Positions 22,890 through 31,062 of a stretch of DNA of 32,280 nt are shown piece after piece. Each line of letters opens with the position of its first letter. Position 1 is the stretch's first letter. Origin of the DNA: Deltaproteobacteria bacterium. GTDB taxonomy: Bacteria; Desulfobacterota; Binatia; UBA9968; JAJDTQ01. The notes beneath the pieces are model-generated. The model was given only the letters and a program-made list of their open reading frames with translations, ran no database searches and was not told the origin of the DNA. Both the position numbers and the translations under genes were made by a program. The stretch lies in the NCBI GenBank assembly GCA_028818755.1, contig JAPPNF010000043.1:1-32280 (forward strand), written 5' to 3'.

Positions 22890-25790
22890 ATGACACCGGG
22901 GGAATTCATCGCCAAGTGGCGGGTGGTCGAACTCAAGGAACGCTCGGCGTCACAGTCTCACTTCAACGACCTGTGCCGGCTGCTGGGCGAGCCGACGCCG
23001 ACGGACGCGGACCCCGCCGGCGAGTGGTACTGCTTCGAGCGCGGGGCGCGGAAGGACAGCGGCGGGGACGGCTGGGCTGATGTGTGGAAGCGCGGCTGCT
23101 TCGCGTGGGAGTACAAGGGGCGGCGCGCGGACCTCGACGCGGCGTTCAACCAGTTGAGGCAGTACGCGTTCGCGCTGGAGAACCCGCCGCTGCTGATCGT
23201 CTCGGACATGGCACGGTTCCGCATCCGCACCAACTGGACGAACAGCGTGAGCATGACGCACGAGTTCACGCTGGAGGATCTGGCGGACGGGGCGGTCCGG
23301 GACAAGCTCAAATGGGCGATGTCGGACCCGGAGCGGCTTCGACCGGGCGAGACGCGGCAGGGCGTAACGGAGCGGGCGGCGGCAACGTTCGCCGAACTCG
23401 CCCAGTCGCTGCGGGACCAGGACCACGATCCGCAGACGGTGGCTCACTTCGTCAACCGTCTGGTGTTCTGCCTGTTCGCCGAGGATGTGGGCCTGCTGCC
23501 GGACGAGATGTTCACCCGGATGCTGGAGCAGGCGCGCCGCCGGCCCGGCGAGTTCGCCGAGCTTGCCCGTGACCTGTTCAGGGCCATGTCCGCCGGGGGC
23601 CGCGTGGGGTTCGAGTCCGTGGCCTGGTTCAACGGCGGGCTATTCGATGACGACACCGCGTTGCCGCTGAACCGGGAGGGAATCGAGACGGCGCTCAGGG
23701 CCGCGGCGCTCGACTGGTCGGAGATCGACCCGTCGATCTTCGGGACGTTGTTCGAGCGCGGCCTCGACCCGGACAAGCGTTCGCAGCTCGGAGCGCACTA
23801 CACCGACCGGGACAAGATCATGGCCATCGTCGAGCCGGTGATCGTCCGGCCGCTGCTTGCGGAATGGGCAGCGGAGAAGGAGAAGATCGCCGCGGCCCTC
23901 GCCAGGGAGGACAGAGCAGGGCCGGTGTGGAGGCGCCGCCGCATTGGATCCGTGAGGGTCCGCGCCTCGCAGCGTCTGCTCAACGCGTTCCTCAAGCGTT
24001 TGCAGGACTTCACGGTGCTGGACCCGGCCTGCGGCTCGGGCAACTTCCTGTATCTGGCGCTGCATGCGCTCAAGGACATCGAGCACCGGGTGAACCTCGA
24101 AGGGGAGTCGATGGGCCTTGAGCGGTCGTTTCCGGCGGTTGGTCCCGCCAATGTCAGGGGCATCGAGATCAACGCCTATGCGGCGGATCTCGCCCGCGTG
24201 TCGGTCTGGATCGGGGACATTCAGTGGATGCGGCGCAACGGCTTCCGGGAATCGCGCGATCCGATCCTGAAGCCGCTGGAGACCATAGAGTGCCGCGACG
24301 CCATCCTCGCGCCAGACCGCACGGAACCGGACTGGCCGGACGCCGATGTTGTGGTCGGCAACCCGCCGTTTCTTGGCGGCAAGCTCCTGATCGGGGGATT
24401 GGGGGAGGATTACGTCTCCGGGATGTTCGGGGCGTGGAAGGGACGTGTGCCGCCGGAGGCCGATCTTGTCTGTTACTGGTTCGCGAAGGCGGGTGAGCAA
24501 GTCGGGGCCGGCAAGGTTGAGCGCGTCGGCCTGGTCGCCACCAACTCGATACGGGGTGGCGCGAACCGCCGGGCCTTGCAGGCCGCTACCGCCGGACGCC
24601 CTATCTTCGACGCCTGGTCGGATGAGCCGTGGGTAATCGACGGCGCAGCGGTGCGGGTTTCGCTGGTCTGCTTCTCCGGGCAGGGCGATCAGCACAGGCC
24701 CGAGCCGCGCCTGGATGGCCAGGCCGTAGACGAGATCCATGCCGACCTTACGGCCAAGCGCGGCGGGGCCGGGATCGACCTGACCGGGGCAAGGGGCGTA
24801 CCGGCGAACGGCGGTGTCGCCTTCATGGGGGATACGAAGGGCGGGCCTTTCGACATTCCGGGAGAACTCGCGCGGGAGTGGCTGCGCCTTCCGGCCAATC
24901 CGAACGGGCGGCCCAATTCCGACGTGCTTAAACCCTGGGTCAACGGCATGGACCTGACCCGGCGTCCGGCGGGCAAGTGGATCGTCGATTTCGGTTGCGA
25001 GATGTCGGAAGCGGACGCGGGGCTCTATGAAGAACCCTTCCGGCACGTCAAGGAATGCGTCTGGCCGAGCCGACAGCGGAACCGCCGGGAATCGTATCGT
25101 CTCCACTGGTGGCGGCATGTCGAACCGAGACAGGGCGTGTGGAAGGCGCTTGACGGGCTCTCGCGCTACATCGTCACGCCGACGGTCGCCAAGCATCGGC
25201 TGTTTGACTGGCTGGAAGCGGGCGTCTGCCCCGACCACCAACTCATCGTCATCGCCCGTGACGACGATGTAACGTTCGGCATTCTGCACAGCCGGTTCCA
25301 CGAAGCATGGGCGCTGAGGCTTGGCACCAGCCTCGAAGATCGCCCGCGCTACACGCCGACCACCACGTTCGAGACCTTCCCCTTCCCGGACGGTCTCTCG
25401 CCGGACATCCCAGCATCCGACTACGCGGATGACCCGCGCGCTGTCGCCATCGCCGAGGCCGCGCGGCGGCTGGTGGAGCTACGCGACCGCTGGCTCAACC
25501 CACCGGAATGGGTGGAGTGGGTGGACGAGCCGTTGCCAGGTTATCCGAAACGCCCGGTCGCACGCGACGAGGCGGCGGCGAAGCAACTCAAGGCCCGCAC
25601 GCTGACGAACCTCTACAATGCCCGGCCGCAGTGGCTCGCCGATGCGCACGCGGCGCTCGACGCCGCTGTTGCCGCGGCCTACGGATGGGACGCGGGGATT
25701 TCCGAGGACGACGCCCTGTCGGAGTTGCTGGAGATGAACCTGTCAGACGACGTTGCGTCTTCGTTCCGTGCGTTGCAGACTCGGTCGTAG
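22890..25790 (+). CDS. MmeI-like type IIG/IIL restriction-modification enzyme
   Basis: The 966-residue protein combines cutting and methylation. The N-terminal PD-(D/E)xK nuclease has Asp64 (GWADVW) and Glu74, Lys76 (FAWEYKG). A helical spacer (about 155-330) ends in GTLFERGLDPDKRSQLGAHYT. The adenine methyltransferase has motif I DPACGSGNF (378-386) and motif IV NPPF (491-494). A target-recognition domain follows (about 620-800), and a C-terminal helical domain with RPRYTPTTTFETFPFP. All catalytic residues are present. Such enzymes recognise an asymmetric site, methylate one strand and cut some 20 bases away. No separate methylase or specificity gene is needed. ATG 22890 follows a weak GGTAGG. 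The 3' end overlaps the convergent DUF2726 gene by 48 bases. It is the central defence gene of this stretch. Confidence 0.92.
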   Translation: MTPGEFIAKWRVVELKERSASQSHFNDLCRLLGEPTPTDADPAGEWYCFERGARKDSGGDGWADVWKRGCFAWEYKGRRADLDAAFNQLRQYAFALENPPLLIVSDMARFRIRTNWTNSVSMTHEFTLEDLADGAVRDKLKWAMSDPERLRPGETRQGVTERAAATFAELAQSLRDQDHDPQTVAHFVNRLVFCLFAEDVGLLPDEMFTRMLEQARRRPGEFAELARDLFRAMSAGGRVGFESVAWFNGGLFDDDTALPLNREGIETALRAAALDWSEIDPSIFGTLFERGLDPDKRSQLGAHYTDRDKIMAIVEPVIVRPLLAEWAAEKEKIAAALAREDRAGPVWRRRRIGSVRVRASQRLLNAFLKRLQDFTVLDPACGSGNFLYLALHALKDIEHRVNLEGESMGLERSFPAVGPANVRGIEINAYAADLARVSVWIGDIQWMRRNGFRESRDPILKPLETIECRDAILAPDRTEPDWPDADVVVGNPPFLGGKLLIGGLGEDYVSGMFGAWKGRVPPEADLVCYWFAKAGEQVGAGKVERVGLVATNSIRGGANRRALQAATAGRPIFDAWSDEPWVIDGAAVRVSLVCFSGQGDQHRPEPRLDGQAVDEIHADLTAKRGGAGIDLTGARGVPANGGVAFMGDTKGGPFDIPGELAREWLRLPANPNGRPNSDVLKPWVNGMDLTRRPAGKWIVDFGCEMSEADAGLYEEPFRHVKECVWPSRQRNRRESYRLHWWRHVEPRQGVWKALDGLSRYIVTPTVAKHRLFDWLEAGVCPDHQLIVIARDDDVTFGILHSRFHEAWALRLGTSLEDRPRYTPTTTFETFPFPDGLSPDIPASDYADDPRAVAIAEAARRLVELRDRWLNPPEWVEWVDEPLPGYPKRPVARDEAAAKQLKARTLTNLYNARPQWLADAHAALDAAVAAAYGWDAGISEDDALSELLEMNLSDDVASSFRALQTRS

Positions 25791-26411
25791 CGCTGAGCGG
25801 ATACGATCCTCCAGGACCGTTGCGTCGTACTCGGCCTCAATCTCCAGGAACTGAATGTTGGCTTTCCGGACGGCTTCCCGCTTCACCGCATCGCGCATGA
25901 ACGCTCCATTTTGGTGATGGCCGTGCCCTTGATACTCCACCGCCAGCGCTGGCAGACCAACACGGTCGATGACCAGGAAATCCAGGCGCTTGCTGTTTAT
26001 GGAGCGAAACGCGAGATTGCGGGATTCTTCCGATCCTGCCCCCCGCGCCGGTGCGATAATCTCGCCCAGGCTGGTTTGGGCCATGACGCGATGGCCACCG
26101 CCGATTTCGCGAGTGATCTTCTCAAGGATCTGGAGAATGCCGTATTCGGGCTTGTTGAGAAGGCGACGCGGCTCGAAATCGACTCTGGAAATGAACTCCA
26201 TTTGCGCCTTCGGATCGCCAAGGCGCGACTCATCTGATCTGAAACCTTCGGCCTGCCAATTCCCGGTGTTTCTCGGAGGCCTCCCGCGGAACCTCCGAAA
26301 GCGGGGGCGGCGCTTGGAAGCGACTCGTTGCAGCAGAACCGCTATGACGACAGCGAGCGCGATCAGCCACCACCAGGCCGACGCGTGCTCAAGAATCGTC
26401 TCCAAGACCAT
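25743..26411 (-). CDS. Membrane-anchored DUF2726 protein (predicted nuclease-like)
   Basis: The 222-residue protein has one N-terminal transmembrane helix (about residues 9-28, WWWLIALAVVIAVLLQ) and a basic stretch (RRPRFRRFRGRPPR). A DUF2726 domain covers residues 85-210, with LLNKPEYGILQILEKI, SINSKRLDFLVID, LAVEYQGHGHHQ and KREAVRKANIQFLEI. The D..V...LA.EYQG pattern resembles a restriction-endonuclease-like core. ATG 26411 is used; a TTG eight codons upstream is possible. It is convergent with the MmeI-like gene, with overlapping 3' ends, so the transcripts could interfere. Function unknown, but the cluster context favours defence or DNA processing. Confidence 0.82.
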   Translation of the reverse strand: MVLETILEHASAWWWLIALAVVIAVLLQRVASKRRPRFRRFRGRPPRNTGNWQAEGFRSDESRLGDPKAQMEFISRVDFEPRRLLNKPEYGILQILEKITREIGGGHRVMAQTSLGEIIAPARGAGSEESRNLAFRSINSKRLDFLVIDRVGLPALAVEYQGHGHHQNGAFMRDAVKREAVRKANIQFLEIEAEYDATVLEDRIRSALRPSLQRTERRRNVV

Positions 26412-26744
26412 ATCGTTCAAGCCGACCCTGTCCAATTACATCTACCTCCAACCCGGATTTCCGCCGTATGGTCACACTATCCAACCGCTTCGTGGTTCGC
26501 AAGCGCGTTTCCGTGAGGACAAGCGCGGTCAAAGGCCGTTCGAGCGGTGCGGGGTGCTTGGCGTCGAGACCCATCCCCTTCGCGGTCCGGTCCGCTGCCT
26601 TCTCGGCCGCCGCCTGCGAGGAGTCGTCGTCCAGATGGGCTGAGATGGCGACCGTTGCGAGAGGCCGGTGACCGAGGAGCTTCCCAGTAGCTCAAACGGC
26701 CGTCAGGCCGTCCGTGAGGACGGATGCACGGGTCGGTGCAGTAC

Positions 26745-26777
26745 GACGGCCTTGAGACGGCCTTGAGACGCCCTTGA
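26745..26777. repeat. Three 11-bp tandem repeats
   Basis: GACGGCCTTGA occurs at 26745-26755 and 26756-26766, and with one change (GACGCCCTTGA) at 26767-26777. Spacing of about one helical turn suits a protein-binding array. Confidence 0.7.
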
Positions 26778-26970
26778 CTTCGCGCTGCTCATGTCGTATG
26801 TGAAGGCCAAGTTGGAGTTCGACCAAAATAGTCAGGAGCGCGCGCGCCCCCGGTCAATGACGGGCCGGGCGGCAGCTTCGGCGGACGCCATGGCGAACAT
26901 GGAAACCGTAGCGGTCAGACTGGACAGTACATTCGAGTGTTCCTCCCAGGTTGGGGACGGAAAATTCCGC

Positions 26971-26999
26971 TTGACATCCGAAGATAACGTTCACAATCT
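26971..26999 (+). promoter_or_regulatory. Possible promoter just before the GAGCC repeat
   Basis: TTGACA at 26971-26976 is a perfect -35 box. After 17 bases comes CAATCT (26994-26999), a poor -10. The GAGCC tract begins six bases later, so transcription from here would start in the repeat. Confidence 0.35.
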
Positions 27000-27004
27000 C
27001 TTAG

Positions 27005-27064
27005 GAGCCGAGCCGAGCCGAGCCGAGCCGAGCCGAGCCGAGCCGAGCCGAGCCGAGCCGAGCC
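27005..27064. repeat. GAGCC pentanucleotide microsatellite, 12 units
   Basis: Twelve perfect GAGCC units occupy 60 bases, about 255 bases before the surface lipoprotein start. Such tracts change length by polymerase slippage. Five is not a multiple of three, so any frame crossing it would switch on and off. Confidence 0.95.
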
Positions 27065-27319
27065 GACTCCTTCCGTTCCACGGGGAATCTTCCCTCGAAC
27101 ATAGTCGGTACACGCACAACACTTTGCCGGGCCTAGCGGCTGGCGATGGTGGTTCGGCAAGAACGCCGCTCGATTGCGTCGCGAGGTCGCCTACTTCCTT
27201 CTTCTCTTCAAAAAAATTGTCTGCTTGTGTGGAGCCGTTGACGGCCCAGATCCGTCACGACTCCGTCACTTTCAAGTCAGTTGCAGGATTCGTGGGTTCA
27301 TTTGTGGAGGAGTTCAGCA

Positions 27320-28759
27320 ATGCAACGTACTGCTATCTATCGGAAATGTAGTTTCCTCGCGTTTTTGGCGATCTTGGCGGGTTGCAGCGGTGGGGGAAGC
27401 GACGGCGGGTCCACATCAAGAGACACGATTCGGCCACCCATGGTTGCCGGAACAGAGTTTGCCGACTTGAATCCCACTAACGCGGGCTACGCGGCGATTG
27501 CCGTCAGCCGAGCCGCTGACGCCAGACCTCGTTCAGGCAGCGTCACGCAATCGTCAAATGTGAACAATGGCATCACGGTGGATCGCGTAGCGGTAGCGGC
27601 CCAGCATGGGTCCGGGAGAAACAGCTACTCTATCCGGAACGGAACTTCGTGGTCTGTCGGAACGAGCGACGGCAATCCTGTGGATATCGATGCGACCGCT
27701 CCATTCGATGGTCAGGAACTTCACAAACGCATCCCCGGCGGCACGCTTTATGTAGATGTCTACTCTGACATAGAAGCGCCGACAACGCGGCAGGTTGGCG
27801 GGAGCGACGATGGCACCCGCGACGTCCCATTGGGAACGAGGGTTTTTACTGGAAACGTATCGGGGCGTAGCGGCGGCGTTGCTGGTCTATCCGGTAGCCT
27901 AAATGGTGAGCCTGGAACATTCTCCTGCACCGGGGGATGTACATATTCCCGAGGGATAGCGACCGCAGGAACATGGACATTCACGCCCGACCGGCCGCCA
28001 AGCGCGATCAACATTTCCGGGGTATCCGGTGTCGCTTTTACCGGGACGTTCAATCCTGCCCGGACTCCTGGAACGTACAACGGCCAGACAGGATATTTCA
28101 GATGCCTATCCGCTTCTACATCGGGATGCGGGCGGAGCACAAGCAACGGGAGATTGAGCAGCCTTCAAGGCCAGTGGATTTTCGTTCCTGCCGGCGGAAC
28201 AATGGTCAGCACGCCCGACACCGACTATTTGGCTGGCGGTGTCTGGCTGTTCATACCCGACAATGCGACGAACGCCGGGGATGTCGTGTTCGGCGCCTTC
28301 GGTGATGGCAGCGATCCGTTCGACCAGCGCAGTGTCATGGCACTTCAAGGCACGGCGAGGTACAACGGTTTGGCGACAGGGGTATATTCGGCCAGATCGG
28401 GCAGCGACACGGAAATTGGCTACGTGGATGGCAACGTCTCCCTCACGGTCGATTTCGGCGGAAGAAGCGACCTCGGAACAATCGGCGGATCGGTCACCGG
28501 TATCGAAATAGACGGCGACCGGATTGCTGGCTCCCTGACCTTGGGAACTGCCAACATCGGCGGTTCTGACAGCGGCTTCTTCGAGGGCATTTTGAGCGGC
28601 ACTGTGGAAGGGACCGGCTACACGGGAAGATGGGGTGGTCAGTTCTTCGGTAACGACGACCAGTCCGATGGGAAGCCGGGATCGGTCGGCGGCACGTTGG
28701 GCGGGCGATCCGAAGACCGCTCCGCAAGCTTCGTGGGAGTCTTCGGCGCCTACAAATGA
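27320..28759 (+). CDS. TbpB-like surface lipoprotein (transferrin-binding-protein-like solute-binding protein)
   Basis: The 479-residue protein starts at ATG 27320 after a strong GGAGGAG. It has a lipoprotein signal with lipobox LAGC (Cys22) and a Gly/Ser-rich anchor region (SGGGSDGG). Two similar segments with cysteine loops (GTFSCTGGCTYS and GYFRCLSASTSGC) each lead to a GTWTF/GQWIF strand. The C-terminal beta barrel reads ARYNGLATGVYSARSG, then VSLTVDFGGRSDLGTIGGSVTG and GGSDSGFFEGILSGTVEGTGYTGRWGGQFFG. This ending is characteristic of TbpB-like lipoproteins carried to the cell surface by SLAM proteins. A SLAM remnant follows directly. The ligand is unknown; the family includes iron-source receptors. 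The upstream microsatellite may control it. Confidence 0.88.
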   Translation: MQRTAIYRKCSFLAFLAILAGCSGGGSDGGSTSRDTIRPPMVAGTEFADLNPTNAGYAAIAVSRAADARPRSGSVTQSSNVNNGITVDRVAVAAQHGSGRNSYSIRNGTSWSVGTSDGNPVDIDATAPFDGQELHKRIPGGTLYVDVYSDIEAPTTRQVGGSDDGTRDVPLGTRVFTGNVSGRSGGVAGLSGSLNGEPGTFSCTGGCTYSRGIATAGTWTFTPDRPPSAINISGVSGVAFTGTFNPARTPGTYNGQTGYFRCLSASTSGCGRSTSNGRLSSLQGQWIFVPAGGTMVSTPDTDYLAGGVWLFIPDNATNAGDVVFGAFGDGSDPFDQRSVMALQGTARYNGLATGVYSARSGSDTEIGYVDGNVSLTVDFGGRSDLGTIGGSVTGIEIDGDRIAGSLTLGTANIGGSDSGFFEGILSGTVEGTGYTGRWGGQFFGNDDQSDGKPGSVGGTLGGRSEDRSASFVGVFGAYK

Positions 28760-28795
28760 TTGATTGAGAAGCCGGTTCTATGGCTGCAAACCGGA

Positions 28796-28823
28796 AGCAG
28801 GGCAGCGCCAGCGCTGCCCTGCT
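28796..28823 (+). terminator. Strong hairpin between the lipoprotein and SLAM genes
   Basis: AGCAGGGCAGCG pairs perfectly with CGCTGCCCTGCT around CCAG (12-bp stem). Only a weak T stretch follows (CCCTCTTTC), so partial termination or RNA stabilisation is likely. Confidence 0.7.
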
Positions 28824-28844
28824 CGCCCTCTTTCGATACGGCCC

Positions 28845-29132
28845 ATGCAGTTCGTCTGCGCTATCGCTTTCGTGGTCCTGTTCGCCGCCGCGCCCCTCGC
28901 CGCTTCGGAAGACTGGACGTATCTTTCGTCCGATCCGGGGAAACGTACAAGAGCCCTGATTGACAGCGGCCGGTTCGTTGACGCACTGTTCGCGTTGCAT
29001 CCTGTGGCCTTGGTTCGTCCGGATCGCACGGATGTTCTGTTTCTCGTGGGACTGGCGGCGCTCGGCGCGCCGCAACTGCCGGGAACCCCGCAGTCGGGAG
29101 ACCGCGGTCCTCTCGAAGAACGCAACGGGTAG
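28845..29132 (+). pseudogene. 5' remnant of a surface lipoprotein assembly modifier (SLAM) gene
   Basis: From ATG 28845 a signal peptide (MQFVCAIAFVVLFAAAPLAA) is followed by a TPR-like segment: ALIDSGRFVDALFALHPVALVRPD, then DVLFLVGLAALG. These match the N-terminal region of SLAM proteins, outer-membrane barrels of about 450-500 residues that place TbpB-like lipoproteins on the cell surface. Only 95 residues remain and the barrel is missing. The adjacent frame reads RETAVLSKN just beyond, so a frameshift may precede the truncation. Its position directly after a TbpB-like gene is the usual arrangement and supports the call. The lipoprotein has lost its dedicated exporter. Confidence 0.75.
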
Positions 29133-29151
29133 CGTTACAACGAGAAATGAT

Positions 29152-30489
29152 ATGCTCGGGAGCTTCTTTCCGCGACCGGCCGCTTATCTTATCGCCATGT
29201 GCATACCGCTGGTGCTTGGGCTGACCGGGTGTTTGTCGGACGATTCCTACCTCGCACGAAGAGAATCACGCGTGAACATTCCCACGACCACGCTGCCGGA
29301 GAGTCCATCGGATCGGTCCATTTTGACGCAATTGCCGCCTACAACCCGATCCATGGCGAAGGTGGATACGTCAACGACGGGAGACACCGGCATTCAAGGC
29401 AATGGGTATTTTGTCTCCATCGGGAGAGTCGCACTGGACAACCATGCAGGAGATGATCTCCTTTCCGAGCCCGACATCTATGTGCAGGTTCAACGACGGG
29501 ATCCAGTTGTTCTTGACGCCATACGGCGCGAGGAAGAAAGGCTTTCCGTTCTGAACGCTCGAAGGAGGGCCTTGGAGAAGGAGATGGAGTCGCTTCAAAC
29601 CAAGAAGAGACAGAGCGAAGTCGTGCCGGGTGAGCCCCTTTCCCCAACCCGACTTCGGCGATTGGCTGAACTGACACGGGTAACGGAAGGCGCGTGCGAC
29701 GGACCATTGGCGGGTAACGCATGCCGGAAGTGCGAGCGATACGACGAAAGGCAGGTCTGCCGCCAGTGTGAGGCATGCAAGGAGCTGCGGTTTCTCCTCG
29801 AGAAGAAAGCGGAAAGCGAGGTTGTTCCCGGAGCTGCTCTTGATTCAATGGAAAGGGAACGCCTGCGAGAGTTGGAGGCATTGGTCAAAAGGCTTGCGAA
29901 AGACATGGGCGAAACTCGTTCAACGGCTAGTCGGCTTCGCAAGAAAATTACGGCAAAGACCCATACCGTGACGACTCCCGGCTTTCACCTGGATTACGGC
30001 TTCCGGTCCATTTTGGAAGTTTTTCCGGGCGACGAGCTTTGGGTGTCGGTCTACGATGAGGATCTCGGTGAAGACGATCTCTACGGATCCACAGTGTTTC
30101 GCGTTCCGAAGGGCCCAATGACACAGCGGGAAGTGGAATTATCCATGCCAAATGTTCGATCGGTGATTTTGAGACTGGGAAGAGAAAACGAGAGTCTGTC
30201 ACGTAGACGAAGGGTTCGACTTCCTCGGCTGGCGTATCCAGCGCCGGAACCGCGGGCAACATGGCAGGAAGGCGATCTACACCTACCCGTCGAAAAAGGC
30301 GCTGGCCTCGATCATCGGGAAGGTCCGCAAGCTGACCCGCCGTGCATCTCATCGAACGCTTGCAGCCTTGTTGCGCCGGCTCAACCCGGTGTTGCGGGGC
30401 TGGTGCAACTACTTCCGGCCCGGGGTGTCCTCACGGACGTTCAACTATGTGGACCTGATCGACTACCACTGACCCAAGGGGAGCGCTGA
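29152..30489 (+). CDS. Lipoprotein with coiled coil, cysteine cluster and C2-like domain; 3' end fused to intron remnant
   Basis: The ATG at 29152 gives a lipoprotein signal with lipobox LTGC (Cys27). The mature protein has a strand segment (SEPDIYVQVQRRDP), a coiled coil, and a cysteine cluster (CRKCERYDERQVCRQCEAC, about residues 190-208). Two copies of an SEVVPG...RL.EL unit flank it. A beta domain follows (DYGFRSILEVFPGDELWVSVYDEDLGEDDLYG), resembling a calcium-type C2 domain with acidic loops. Native sequence seems to stop near 30178. Beyond this the frame runs through a group II intron maturase fragment in the wrong frame and ends at 30489. The natural C terminus is therefore lost or replaced. 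No named family was recognised for the whole protein. Confidence 0.6.
   Translation: MLGSFFPRPAAYLIAMCIPLVLGLTGCLSDDSYLARRESRVNIPTTTLPESPSDRSILTQLPPTTRSMAKVDTSTTGDTGIQGNGYFVSIGRVALDNHAGDDLLSEPDIYVQVQRRDPVVLDAIRREEERLSVLNARRRALEKEMESLQTKKRQSEVVPGEPLSPTRLRRLAELTRVTEGACDGPLAGNACRKCERYDERQVCRQCEACKELRFLLEKKAESEVVPGAALDSMERERLRELEALVKRLAKDMGETRSTASRLRKKITAKTHTVTTPGFHLDYGFRSILEVFPGDELWVSVYDEDLGEDDLYGSTVFRVPKGPMTQREVELSMPNVRSVILRLGRENESLSRRRRVRLPRLAYPAPEPRATWQEGDLHLPVEKGAGLDHREGPQADPPCISSNACSLVAPAQPGVAGLVQLLPARGVLTDVQLCGPDRLPLTQGER
30178..30473 (+). pseudogene. 3' fragment of a group II intron maturase (reverse transcriptase) gene
   Basis: In the frame ending at TGA 30471-30473 the sequence reads EEKTRVCHVDEGFDFLGWRI, then YTYPSKKALASIIGKV and RRLNPVLRGWCNYFRPG, ending VDLIDYH. 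This is the X/maturase domain of group II intron proteins, lacking all reverse-transcriptase motifs and the normal C-terminal ending. No domain V-like intron RNA was seen after it. It overlaps the 3' end of the lipoprotein gene in another frame. Confidence 0.85.
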
Positions 30490-31062
30490 CCACGAACAGC
30501 ATGCAAGCGATCACGTCGTCCCGATGCAGAAGCCGCCGCACCTAGACCGTGTCCGGCTGGGAGACATGCCCATCTCCTGGGCTCGCCCGAACATCTGCGC
30601 TCACGTGCTCTGCGCCGGGTTCTTGCGCAGCGCGCGTGACCATGCTGGACGGCCGCTGAAACCGCGGAGTTTACGTTCGAGCCGGATCGCTGGGGGCGCT
30701 GTCCTCGCTCCGGGAGTGGAAGGCGCGAAACCCGAAAGCTGGTGGCTTTCATGACTTCCCCACTGGCATCGTCTACACAACCGGTCGCTTGGTCACAATC
30801 GGAACCTTTCTTTCGCCGGTATCGCGGTGGTACTGAGCGGTTAGCGTGTTCGGGACCGCCCTCATTGCCCGATCCCTCCATTCTTTGCCGACATCGGGAA
30901 GATTCAAGCGCTCGATGCGTCTCCGTCCTCGGTCATCACGGGATTTGAGCCTCGGGGTCGGAGTCAATCTTCCCATTCTCGCTTACCGGCAGACCTCAGG
31001 CTCATGTCTCGTTGGAAACTCTTTTCCTTGTCCCGCGCCCGTGGGGTTGCTATGATCGCACC
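30474..31062. other. Stretch without a supported gene
   Basis: Several short frames exist on both strands, but none has family-like sequence or a good start. It may hold the rest of a decayed insertion. The last 35 bases carry the promoter of the next gene. Confidence 0.4.
31028..31056 (+). promoter_or_regulatory. Promoter of the coiled-coil gene, possibly leaderless
   Basis: TTGTCC (31028-31033) and TATGAT (31051-31056) are 17 bases apart. Transcription would begin about at the ATG (31063), so the mRNA may lack a leader. No ribosome-binding site is visible. Confidence 0.55.

Larger units (their letters stand above)
26412..27319. other. Repeat-rich region without a supported gene
   Basis: About 900 bases separate the DUF2726 gene from the surface lipoprotein gene. 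A hairpin (CCGTCC gtga GGACGG, 26708-26723), three 11-bp tandem repeats and twelve GAGCC units lie here. A plus-strand frame over 26791-27351 is open but reads through the microsatellite and has no family-like sequence, so it was not called. The region probably regulates the lipoprotein gene. Confidence 0.5.

Noticed and set aside
23640..25301. 553-residue minus-strand frame
   Set aside because: Antisense shadow of the MmeI-like enzyme gene; no recognisable domains.
27005..27064. GAGCC array considered as a CRISPR or iteron array
   Set aside because: Units are contiguous with no spacers and only five bases long; it is a microsatellite.
26791..27351. 186-residue frame crossing the GAGCC repeat
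   Set aside because: Apart from repeated AEPSR there is no conserved-looking sequence, no good ribosome-binding site, and it overlaps the start of the lipoprotein gene. A phase-variable gene cannot be excluded.
30773..30976. 67-residue minus-strand frame
   Set aside because: No start signal or family resemblance; left as non-coding.
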